From: a virus
Direction: 5' to 3' (one strand)
DNA length: 64,000 nt
IMG/VR virus record: IMGVR_UViG_3300032322_002033
Location: 1 to 64,000 of that record
This document shows, piece by piece, positions 48,604 to 56,992 of the stretch. The notes beneath the pieces are model-generated. The model saw only the letters and a program-made list of their open reading frames with translations. It was not told the DNA's origin and did no database searches. The translations under genes and the position numbers were made by a program. Every line of letters starts with the position of its first letter. Position 1 is the first letter of the stretch.

Positions 48604-50267
48604 GTCTTACGTTAGTTACAGGTTTATGGAATATTGGTAGAGATAATTTAAATGAGGGATGGTCAAGGTCCTATCAACATTATTTAGATAAATTTTCACA
48701 ATTATTAGAAATTGATAATAATCTTATAATTTTTGGAGACTCTGAGCTTGAGACTTTTGTTTGGGAAAGAAGAAGTTCTGAAAATACTATGTTTATTGTT
48801 AGAGATAAAGATTGGTTTGTCAATAATGAGTTTTATGAAAAAATACAAAATATTAGAAAGTCAGAATCTTGGTATTCACAATCATCTTGGTTAAAAGACT
48901 CAACCCAAGGTAGATTAGAAATGTATAACCCATTAGTCATGTCAAAAATGTTTCTTTTACATGACGCAAAAATATTCGATAAATTTGATTCTGATAGTTT
49001 ATTTTGGATTGATGCGGGTATTACAAATACGGTACATCCTGGTTATTTTACTCACGACAAAGTTATTGAAAAGTTAAAAAAGAAAATTAATAAATTTACT
49101 TTTGTTTGTTTCCCATATGATGCGAATACCGAAATTCACGGATTCATATACCCAAAAATAAACCAGTGGTCAGGTAAAGATGTAAAAAAAGTTGCTCGAG
49201 GTGGATTTTTTGGTGGACCAAAACACATCATATCTGAAATAAATTCAATATACTATAATTTACTTAACGATACCTTATCACAAGGTTATATGGGGACTGA
49301 GGAATCAATATTCTCAATAATGGTTTATAAATTTTCAGAAATTATTGATTATTTTGAAATAAATTATGACGGGTTGTTGGGAACATTTTTTGAAAATGTT
49401 AAAAACGAAAAATTAACAATCAAAAGTGAAAATACAAAACCAACTAAAAATTTAAATATTACAAATGTTGGTCTTTATGTAATCACATTTAATTCTCCAA
49501 ATCAGTTCAGAACTTTAATACAATCTATGTCTGAATATGATAATGATTTTATTAAATTAACTAAAAAGTTTTTATTGGACAATTCAACTGATTTATCAAC
49601 TACCGACGAGTATTTAAAAATCTGTGAAGAGTTTGGATTTGAACATATCAAAAAAGATAATATTGGTATAACAGGCGGAAGACAATTTATTGCCGAACAC
49701 TTTAATGAAACTGAATTAGATTATATGTATTTTTTTGAGGACGATATGTTTTTTTATCGTGGAGAAAATAATGTTTGTAAAAATGGGTTTAATCGAAAAG
49801 TTAGTAATCTTTACCAAAAAAGTTTAGAAATTATCAATAAAGAAAATTTTGACTTTTTGAAACTTAATTTTTCCGAATTTTATGGTGATAATAGTACTCA
49901 GTGGAGTTGGTATAACGTACCTCAGAATTTTAGACAAAGTCACTGGCCAAATAATCCTAAATTACCTGAATTTGGTTTAGACCCAAATGCTCCTAAAACA
50001 AAATTTGAATTTATAAAATCTCACAAAAACTTACCATATGCGGGTGGAGAAATATTCCTATGTAATTGGCCAATTCTATTATCCAAAGAAGGGAATTTTA
50101 AATGTTATATTGAAACAAAATTCCAACATCCATTTGAACAAACAATAATGTCTCATTGTTTCCAAGAAACTATTAAAGGTAATATTACACCAGGTATACT
50201 GCTAATCACTCCTACTGAACATGATAGATTTGAACATTATGACTCATCTTTGAGGAAAGAATGTTAA
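48600..50267 (+). CDS. Fusion of HtrL/YibB-like domain and GT-A glycosyltransferase
   Basis: 555 aa. Residues 1-285 match HtrL/YibB: TLVTGLWNIGRDNLNEGWSR, YLDKFSQLLEIDNNLIIFGD, SLFWIDAGITNTVHPGYFTH, ARGGFFGGPKHIISEINSIY and QGYMGTEESIFSIM. From about 300 a second domain begins: VGLYVITFNSPNQFRTLIQS, TDEYLKICEEFGFEHIKKDN, GITGGRQF and DYMYFFEDDMFFYR (acidic metal site). HtrL/YibB genes occur in LPS-core and capsule loci. The fusion is the largest glycan enzyme here and closes the second cluster. Confidence 0.8.
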   Translation: MSLTLVTGLWNIGRDNLNEGWSRSYQHYLDKFSQLLEIDNNLIIFGDSELETFVWERRSSENTMFIVRDKDWFVNNEFYEKIQNIRKSESWYSQSSWLKDSTQGRLEMYNPLVMSKMFLLHDAKIFDKFDSDSLFWIDAGITNTVHPGYFTHDKVIEKLKKKINKFTFVCFPYDANTEIHGFIYPKINQWSGKDVKKVARGGFFGGPKHIISEINSIYYNLLNDTLSQGYMGTEESIFSIMVYKFSEIIDYFEINYDGLLGTFFENVKNEKLTIKSENTKPTKNLNITNVGLYVITFNSPNQFRTLIQSMSEYDNDFIKLTKKFLLDNSTDLSTTDEYLKICEEFGFEHIKKDNIGITGGRQFIAEHFNETELDYMYFFEDDMFFYRGENNVCKNGFNRKVSNLYQKSLEIINKENFDFLKLNFSEFYGDNSTQWSWYNVPQNFRQSHWPNNPKLPEFGLDPNAPKTKFEFIKSHKNLPYAGGEIFLCNWPILLSKEGNFKCYIETKFQHPFEQTIMSHCFQETIKGNITPGILLITPTEHDRFEHYDSSLRKEC

Positions 50268-50273
50268 TGTGAA

Positions 50274-50281
50274 TATTTATC
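50274..50281 (+). promoter_or_regulatory. TATTTATC element (putative late promoter)
   Basis: TATTTATC with 12 nt to the ATG at 50294, directly after the glycan cluster, where transcription of the fibre genes resumes. Confidence 0.55.
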
Positions 50282-50293
50282 TAAAAAAGATAG

Positions 50294-50659
50294 ATGGAGT
50301 TTAGTATTGGTAAAAATTCAACCCTTCCCATATTAAAAATGCAGGTCGTTAATAACGGCAAAACTGAATTAGATGAATTTAATCAGGTGATTGAAAATTC
50401 TGCAATATTTTTTTCTATGAAAAATATGAAAAATGGGTCTTACAAGATACTAAATTCTCCCGCAGGATTTGTCGAAAGAACCAAAGAAAATATGGATGCT
50501 CCAACTGAATATTATGTGTATTATAGATTTAGTTCAGGTGACACAAGAACTGCTGGATTATATGAGGGTGAGTTTATGTTTAGAAATGAAGAGGGTACAT
50601 ATTTGTTACCAATCCGAGAAAAACTTACAATAAAAATTAATGAAACAAATGTGATATAA
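50294..50659 (+). CDS. BppU-N-like immunoglobulin-type baseplate protein
   Basis: 121 aa. MEFSIGKNSTLPILKMQVVN, AIFFSMKNMKNGSYKI, YYVYYRFSSGDTRTAGLYEG and LLPIREKLTIKINE follow the N-terminal domain of the BppU family (receptor-binding baseplate protein of Siphoviridae, PF10651-like). The fold is an Ig-like sandwich. Overlaps the next, longer paralogue by 1 nt. Confidence 0.72.
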   Translation: MEFSIGKNSTLPILKMQVVNNGKTELDEFNQVIENSAIFFSMKNMKNGSYKILNSPAGFVERTKENMDAPTEYYVYYRFSSGDTRTAGLYEGEFMFRNEEGTYLLPIREKLTIKINETNVI

Positions 50660-51648
50660 TGGATTTTTATATTAAGAAAAACGCAACATTACCACAAATT
50701 CAGGTTGAGATATCTAAAAACGGAGTAAGTGATTTTAATGTAAATCAAAATCTATCCGAAATAATTGATGCGTACATTTCAATATTCAATCCTGATAATA
50801 ATCAATATATTGTTGCATCTAAAAATTGTACCATAACTCAAAGTGCGTCAACTACCAACCCAACTGATATATCATATTATTTAAATTATCAATTAACAAA
50901 TAGGGAAACAAAAAAACCTGGTAAATATGAAATTCAGATTTCTTTAACTGACACTAATGGTGAAATAATTTTACCATTACAAGAAAAAGTTTATTTGAAT
51001 ATTTTGGAAAGTTTTGCAATACAGGATTACCCATTTTCATCAAATTATATTGTTGATTTACCTTGTTGTGGTCCTGTTGAGGTTCTTCCTCCTGTTGTAC
51101 CTGTTAAAGGTCCTGCATTATTATTTATTGAACCTATTAGTGAGGCTAGTTTTGTAGGTAATTACTTACATTTACGTGAGGCTTCTTTTTATGGTTTCTC
51201 TAATGGTACTTCACCACAATCAGGTTCTGATATTGGAAAGTATATGGACATGTATGCTGAATATATAAATTCATTACCTAATGTTATTACACAAGACATT
51301 CCACAATCTTCAGGTGGGTTTGACTCATTTGGAAACGCAATTGTTCAATATAATTTCTATACAACAGAAGTAAGTGCAAATACCGTTAGTGAATTTGCAT
51401 GGTACACATGGGTTATACCAAGTGAATCTATTGGGGATTTAAAACAATCTGAAATTGCTTACGGATACGAGTTTGATAACCTTAGCACTGAGTCTATGAA
51501 CAATACGATTTACCAATATAATTTTTATTATACAGGTACATCTTATTCTGTAGGGCATTACTCGATGTATACCACATTCCAATCAAATAACTTTAATCTC
51601 AATAACACTAATAGAAGTATTTATTTTAAAGGTCAAACGGTACAATAA
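50659..51648 (+). CDS. BppU-N-like baseplate/fibre protein, long paralogue
   Basis: 329 aa. Residues 1-115 repeat the previous protein (MDFYIKKNATLPQIQVEISK, YYLNYQLTNRETKKPGKYEI, ILPLQEKVYLNILE). A Pro/Val linker (CCGPVEVLPPVVPVKGP) leads to a beta-rich C-terminal domain with many Tyr and Ser (YYTGTSYSVGHYSMYTTFQS), probably a host-contact domain. Two nt before the next gene. Confidence 0.72.
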   Translation: MDFYIKKNATLPQIQVEISKNGVSDFNVNQNLSEIIDAYISIFNPDNNQYIVASKNCTITQSASTTNPTDISYYLNYQLTNRETKKPGKYEIQISLTDTNGEIILPLQEKVYLNILESFAIQDYPFSSNYIVDLPCCGPVEVLPPVVPVKGPALLFIEPISEASFVGNYLHLREASFYGFSNGTSPQSGSDIGKYMDMYAEYINSLPNVITQDIPQSSGGFDSFGNAIVQYNFYTTEVSANTVSEFAWYTWVIPSESIGDLKQSEIAYGYEFDNLSTESMNNTIYQYNFYYTGTSYSVGHYSMYTTFQSNNFNLNNTNRSIYFKGQTVQ

Positions 51649-51650
51649 TT

Positions 51651-53258
51651 ATGTCATTACAATATAAAAATCCATTAACATCAAGTTTATTAGACGGGTC
51701 ACAATCCGCACTAAGAACAAAAACGTTTGGTACTAATTTTTCAGTACTACAAACGGGTGGATATATGGAAGTATATACCCTTAACGATTTAGTTTTTTCA
51801 ACTAATGGTCAAACAGGGTTAATAGAATATAGTGGTAATACGATTCCAATTAAATTTAATGTAAGAACATTAAATTTTTTACCTGATGTTTTAACATTAG
51901 AATCAGACAATATTTCAACAGGTAGACAAAGATTAGGTATGCTAGTTTACGTTAAAGAAGTAAATCAAGTATATCAATTACACATAGACAATTATAATAC
52001 TCTTTGGGATAATGCGGTTGCTGATGGTGATGTAATTCAAACTGAATATGGGACTTCAGTATATTCTAACCACGCAGGTGGTCGAGCATTAATTAACGCA
52101 TGGTCAGCATCTACAATTGAAGGTGTTGGTGGGATTACTAGACCAAACGCTAAATGGAGAAAATACTATGGGAATGATTTAGCCTTAACAGGTGGGTCAT
52201 TTAATTCATCCACAGGTATTTTAACTATGGTAACCATAACTGGAGGAACTGTACCAATTACAGGATTTGGAACGCCTTCAGGTGGTACGTCTGCAAACAT
52301 TACGGGAGGAACATCATTTGCTGGAACGGGTGGTACAAGAGATATAAGTTTGACATTAATTAACAGCGGACAAACAGAAGGTGTTGATATTAGTTTACTT
52401 GAAGCATTTTCTTTTGAAAATGACAATGCAGTAAAAGTAACTGTTGGTGGAGTTAGTGCCGGAACTGCTCCGTTTTCAGCGGCAACATCAATACATGAGA
52501 TAATCCAACAGATATTTTACCCAAGAATTGCTCCGGTATATAATCCCCAAAGAGACTCATCTCTTACTTTAAATCCGGGCACTTTATTATTTGAAGTTAA
52601 TCAAACAATATCAACATTAGTATTAAATTCAGCATTTACTAGAGGTATATACACTGGGGGTATTTATCAAAAAATTGGAGGACTACCAACTTCGTATGTA
52701 TACTCGGGACCGGATATTTCTCCTTCAGTTACAGCAACAACTAGTAATTTAACTAATTCATATACTTTAAATAATTACATCGTTTCATTAGGGTATAATA
52801 TTTGGACATTACAAGTAAATTATGGAGAAGGTGATATACCTGTTTATGATACAAATGAACCATATCCTGTTCCTATATTCACAAATTCAGGGTTCACAAC
52901 AACAACTGATAGATTTGAAGGGGTATATCCATTATTTGCGAATTCCACAACAATCAATACCAAAACTAGACAAACTTTAGTTTCTATAATTACATCAAAT
53001 ACTGTTGAGATATATTTTGCTGAAGGAGATAATAATGATGGTAGACAATATTTTGAAATTGCCGATGAATGGATAAACAGCCGGTCAATCAAAAGAGTAG
53101 AACAATTCAGTAGTATTACTCAATGGACATTAGACCCATATTGGACTAACATAACATCAACGACAAATACAATTCAGGGGGTTTCGGTTAATTATAAAAG
53201 ATATACATACGCAGCAGGAATTGATGTTGGATTTAGATTAATAAGATTAGTTTTTTAA
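51651..53258 (+). CDS. Tail-fibre protein with conserved C-terminal module
   Basis: 535 aa. N-terminal region with NPLTSSLLDGSQSALRTKTF and a beta-rich stalk. From about residue 215 a module shared with 53266-55068 begins: GTSANITGGTSFAGTGGTRD, FSAATSIHEIIQQIFYPRIA, RFEGVYPLFANST and DDGRQYFEI, then a tail ending in FRLIRLVF. The pattern HEIIQQIFYP is repeated as QEIIQAMFYP in the paralogue. Seven-nt gap to the next gene. Confidence 0.76.
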   Translation: MSLQYKNPLTSSLLDGSQSALRTKTFGTNFSVLQTGGYMEVYTLNDLVFSTNGQTGLIEYSGNTIPIKFNVRTLNFLPDVLTLESDNISTGRQRLGMLVYVKEVNQVYQLHIDNYNTLWDNAVADGDVIQTEYGTSVYSNHAGGRALINAWSASTIEGVGGITRPNAKWRKYYGNDLALTGGSFNSSTGILTMVTITGGTVPITGFGTPSGGTSANITGGTSFAGTGGTRDISLTLINSGQTEGVDISLLEAFSFENDNAVKVTVGGVSAGTAPFSAATSIHEIIQQIFYPRIAPVYNPQRDSSLTLNPGTLLFEVNQTISTLVLNSAFTRGIYTGGIYQKIGGLPTSYVYSGPDISPSVTATTSNLTNSYTLNNYIVSLGYNIWTLQVNYGEGDIPVYDTNEPYPVPIFTNSGFTTTTDRFEGVYPLFANSTTINTKTRQTLVSIITSNTVEIYFAEGDNNDGRQYFEIADEWINSRSIKRVEQFSSITQWTLDPYWTNITSTTNTIQGVSVNYKRYTYAAGIDVGFRLIRLVF

Positions 53259-53265
53259 AATAGTA

Positions 53266-55068
53266 ATGAATAGAATAACAGGAAGTACTACAATATCGTT
53301 GAACGTTGATGTGTTAGCGTCAGGTCCGTGGGACGCTCGCTCAATAATACCATATTACACAGGACTTACGGATAATGTAACATTACCTTATCCATACAAA
53401 GGTATGGTAGTTACTGTCTATAATGACCCTGATATTACAAAAAATGGGGTTTATTATTGTACTAACAAGGGTACCAATATTCCATTTGCAAATTCTGATG
53501 CAACTTGGACTAAAGTAGGTTCTGACTCTCAAACAATCACAGGTAATTCTTGGACATATTCTTCAGATACTTTAAATCTACTATATTCAACTGGTGGAAC
53601 AATCCCAATCACAGGTTTTACATTTGTTAATACAACAGGTGATACAATATTAGGACAATTAACAATATCTGCCAATACCAATCCATTAATTTTATCAGGA
53701 TTAACTGGTAGTACGTCATCAGTTGATACTAACACAAAATTTTTAACATTAGACCAATTTAATAATGTAATATATCAAACGGGTGTTACATCTACAGTTA
53801 TTACAGGTAATACTTGGACATATTCTTCTGACACTTTAAATCTACAAATGTCGACAGGTGGTACGATACCCATAACTGGATTTACATTTGTTAACACAAC
53901 AGGAGATACAATTCTTGGTAAGTTGATAATATCGGCAAACACTAATCCTCTTAATTTATCAGGTTTAACAGGGTCAACAAGTGCTGCCACAATAGATACA
54001 AAATTCCTTACTTTAGATGAATTCAATAATGTAATTTATCAAACAGGTTTAACCGCATCTTTACCTTACACAGGTGGTACTTCATCAGCGGGGACTGAAG
54101 GAACTACCGCAATTACCGCAACATTAATAGTATCAAATGAATCTACAGGAACTACAATTGATTTATCAGGGGCATTAACATTTGAAAACCCACTACCAAC
54201 AAAAGAATCTTTTGGAAGTATTGGTCAAAACACAACTTTTTTTGCCGGAGGTAAAACATTCCAAGAAATAATTCAGGCAATGTTTTATCCTGTAATACCG
54301 CCTACAATAACGGCAATTTCAACAAGTTTTACTCGAAATACAACTGGTGGGGGATTTAGTCCTTCACAATTACAAATTGCAGGAACAAGTGGTAATGTTA
54401 CTCTTACCGCAACTTACGTAAGTGGAACATCAATTGGTGGTGCTTACGTTGCAAAAACAGGTCCAGTAACTTCATTTGTATTTAGTGGATTTACTGAACC
54501 AACACCTGCTGTAACAGCATACACTTCTTTAAGTACTACCGCATATACTGTAAACTCAAATTATTTAGTAGTTTCAGGATATAACACTTGGAATTGTCAA
54601 ATAAATTTTGCACCAGGTCAACAGCCATTAGATGATAGTGGAGCGCCATACTATGGGTCAGGTACTCCGGACTTTATTAACGGAGGTACTAAAACACCCG
54701 CCAATATTGTTATAGAAGGAGTATTTCCAATATCGGCAACATCAGACTCAAACGCATTTTATACTCAACAATCATTAGTATCTATGAAAACTAATGCAAC
54801 CTCAACGTTTAATACTGCAGATGAAACCACATCAGATAGACAAGCATTTATATTACCGATAATGCTATACAATAAATTACAAACTATGGAATTATATGAT
54901 GGTAATAGTCAAAGATATGTGACGGTTACTCCGTCTGAATTTTATACAATTACAGATTTTGGTCCGGTATATATTAACAGTACATATTCAAGTGTTGCGT
55001 ATAAACAATATAAATATGATATAAGAGGTCAACACGGGGCTCAATTAATAAGATTAACATTTAGCTGA
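53266..55068 (+). CDS. Tail-fibre protein with two 88-residue repeats and shared C-terminal module
   Basis: 600 aa. N-terminal head (RITGSTTISLNVDVLASGPW, PYPYKGMVVTVYND, NGVYYCTNKGTNI) is shared with 55070-56992. Residues about 91-266 are two 88-residue repeats (TWTYSSDTLNLQMSTGGTIP, TGFTFVNTTGDTILG). The C-terminal module (GGTSSAGTEGTTAITATLIV, FQEIIQAMFYPVIPP, DRQAFILPIMLY, QLIRLTFS) matches 51651-53258. It therefore bridges both neighbours as a mosaic. Confidence 0.78.
   Translation: MNRITGSTTISLNVDVLASGPWDARSIIPYYTGLTDNVTLPYPYKGMVVTVYNDPDITKNGVYYCTNKGTNIPFANSDATWTKVGSDSQTITGNSWTYSSDTLNLLYSTGGTIPITGFTFVNTTGDTILGQLTISANTNPLILSGLTGSTSSVDTNTKFLTLDQFNNVIYQTGVTSTVITGNTWTYSSDTLNLQMSTGGTIPITGFTFVNTTGDTILGKLIISANTNPLNLSGLTGSTSAATIDTKFLTLDEFNNVIYQTGLTASLPYTGGTSSAGTEGTTAITATLIVSNESTGTTIDLSGALTFENPLPTKESFGSIGQNTTFFAGGKTFQEIIQAMFYPVIPPTITAISTSFTRNTTGGGFSPSQLQIAGTSGNVTLTATYVSGTSIGGAYVAKTGPVTSFVFSGFTEPTPAVTAYTSLSTTAYTVNSNYLVVSGYNTWNCQINFAPGQQPLDDSGAPYYGSGTPDFINGGTKTPANIVIEGVFPISATSDSNAFYTQQSLVSMKTNATSTFNTADETTSDRQAFILPIMLYNKLQTMELYDGNSQRYVTVTPSEFYTITDFGPVYINSTYSSVAYKQYKYDIRGQHGAQLIRLTFS
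53536..54063 (+). repeat. 264-bp tandem repeat, 2 copies, coding
   Basis: Copies start at 53536 and 53800, with the marker TGGACATATTCTTC at 53551 and 53815. The unit encodes 88 residues and is in frame, related to the four copies at 55328-56383. Confidence 0.88.
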
Positions 55069-55069
55069 T

Positions 55070-56992
55070 ATGAGTAGGACATTAGGAGCATTTGATTATA
55101 CACAAAACTATGAAGTATTAAATTCGTATCCTTTAGATGCTAGAATGAAAACCGGTTTATATGCCGATTTACAAGATAACGTAACAATACCTTATCCATA
55201 CACAGGAATGATTGTTGCCGTCACAGATGATGGGTCAAATAACGGATTATATATTTGTACTAATAAAGGAACCGCAATACAATATGCTAATGGTACTACA
55301 ATTTGGGAAAGAGTTGGTAGCCCAATTATAACTGGCAACACTTGGACTTATTCTTCTGACACTTTAAATTTACAAATGTCAACTGGAGGTACAATATCTC
55401 TAACAGGGTTTACTTTTGTCAATACAACAGGTGATACAATATTAGGTCAGTTAATAATCTCAGCGGACACTAACCCATTAATTTTATCAGGACTTACTGG
55501 TTCAACAACTTCTGTAGATACAGACACTAAATTTTTGATATTAGATGTTAATAATAACGTGATTTATCAAACGGGAGTGACCTCAACGGTAATAACTTCA
55601 AACACTTGGACATATTCTTCAGATACTTTAAATTTGGAAATGTCAACAGGTGGGACAATCCCAATCACAGGTTTTACATTTGTCAATACAACAGGTGATA
55701 CTATACTTGGTAAATTAACAATATCTGCGGATACTAATCCACTTAATTTATCAGGATTAACCGCAACAACTACGTCAGTTGACACTAATACGAAGTTTTT
55801 ATCTTTAGACTCAAATAATAACGTAATAATTCAAACAGGGGTCACTTCAACCGTTATTACCAGTAACACTTGGACATATTCTTCGGATACTTTAAATTTA
55901 CAAATGTCGACAGGTGGTACAATTCCGTTAACTGGATTTACATTTGTTAATACGACTGGTGACACAATTTTTGGTAAATTGGTAATATCTGCTGACACTA
56001 ATCCTCTTAATTTATCAGGGATAACCGCAACAACAACTTCAGTAGATACTAATACAAAGTTTTTATCTTTAGATTCAAATAATAATGTTATTATACAAAC
56101 TGGAGTCACATCAACGGTAATAACTTCAAACACTTGGACATATTCTTCGGATACTTTAAATTTACAAATGTCGACCGGAGGGACAATTCCGTTAACTGGA
56201 TTTACATTTGTTAATACGACAGGTGACACGATACTTGGTAAACTAACAATATCTGCAGATACCAATCCATTAAATTTATCAGGATTAACTGCCACAACAT
56301 CAGCACTCACAGTTAATACTAAATTCTTATCTTTAGATGAAAATAATAATGTAATTATTCAGACGGGTATTAGTGTAAGTAACGCATCCGCATTATCTGG
56401 TGGTGTTACAAACTATCTTGCAAAATGGACAGGAACAAGTGCAATAACGACAACATTATTAAGAACAACTGATGATGGTTCAAAACTTGCGATAGGATTA
56501 CCAAGCGGTGATACAATAAGTTATCCTTTAATGGTTTCTGCCGACACAAGTCCCGTATCATTTAAAGGAATAGTATCAAATTCTTTTGACCCTTCAAATC
56601 AATATTTGTATGTTGATACTTCATCGGGTGAGATTAAATCAAGTGTTATTTCAGAGCAGACAGGTATTACGGTTTATATAAGCGCAAGAACAAATAGCGG
56701 TCAAGTAGACTTCATTCAAACAGGTTCACCTGAAAACTTTAGAAGTGTTTATTACAACTATCACTTAAAAAGTTTAAGTAGTTATTCTATAAGAAGTGGT
56801 ACTTTACAAGCGGTTTGGGGGACAGGAGCGACGGCAGATTTAAATTATACTGACCAAGGCCCTTTACAAATCATAGAAGGAGCTAATACTATTAGTGGAA
56901 TAAATGTGTCAGGTGTGACAGGAGGTATTAGTGTGGTTATTGAGGTTGCAAATGGTAATTGGGAATTTAAAGCATATAGAGTAAAATTATAA
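55070..56992 (+). CDS. Tail-fibre protein with four 88-residue repeats
   Basis: 640 aa. The head (RTLGAFDYTQNYEVLNSYPL, PYPYTGMIVAVTDD, GLYICTNKGTAI) is shared with the previous protein. Four tandem 88-residue repeats fill about residues 87-438 (NTWTYSSDTLNLQMSTGGTI as landmark). A different C-terminal part follows, with LAKWTGTSAITTTLLRTTDD and EQTGITVYISARTNSGQVDF, ending in VVIEVANGNWEFKAYRVKL. Repeat number sets the stalk length. Its stop shares one base with the next start. Confidence 0.8.
   Translation: MSRTLGAFDYTQNYEVLNSYPLDARMKTGLYADLQDNVTIPYPYTGMIVAVTDDGSNNGLYICTNKGTAIQYANGTTIWERVGSPIITGNTWTYSSDTLNLQMSTGGTISLTGFTFVNTTGDTILGQLIISADTNPLILSGLTGSTTSVDTDTKFLILDVNNNVIYQTGVTSTVITSNTWTYSSDTLNLEMSTGGTIPITGFTFVNTTGDTILGKLTISADTNPLNLSGLTATTTSVDTNTKFLSLDSNNNVIIQTGVTSTVITSNTWTYSSDTLNLQMSTGGTIPLTGFTFVNTTGDTIFGKLVISADTNPLNLSGITATTTSVDTNTKFLSLDSNNNVIIQTGVTSTVITSNTWTYSSDTLNLQMSTGGTIPLTGFTFVNTTGDTILGKLTISADTNPLNLSGLTATTSALTVNTKFLSLDENNNVIIQTGISVSNASALSGGVTNYLAKWTGTSAITTTLLRTTDDGSKLAIGLPSGDTISYPLMVSADTSPVSFKGIVSNSFDPSNQYLYVDTSSGEIKSSVISEQTGITVYISARTNSGQVDFIQTGSPENFRSVYYNYHLKSLSSYSIRSGTLQAVWGTGATADLNYTDQGPLQIIEGANTISGINVSGVTGGISVVIEVANGNWEFKAYRVKL
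55328..56383 (+). repeat. 264-bp tandem repeat, 4 copies, coding
   Basis: Copies start at 55328, 55592, 55856 and 56120, located by the TGGAC(A/T)TATTCTTC landmark at 55343, 55607, 55871 and 56135. Exactly 264 bp apart. Copies 2 to 4 are most alike, and synonymous differences show they are not recent exact copies. Confidence 0.92.

Noticed and set aside
55567-56310. Open frames on the minus strand across the fibre repeats
   Set aside because: They are antisense to a well-supported + strand gene, recur with every repeat copy and lack start-region signals.
55328-56383. CRISPR-like array of regular repeats
   Set aside because: The units are 264 bp, contiguous, without spacers and in frame in a fibre gene. 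They are protein repeats.
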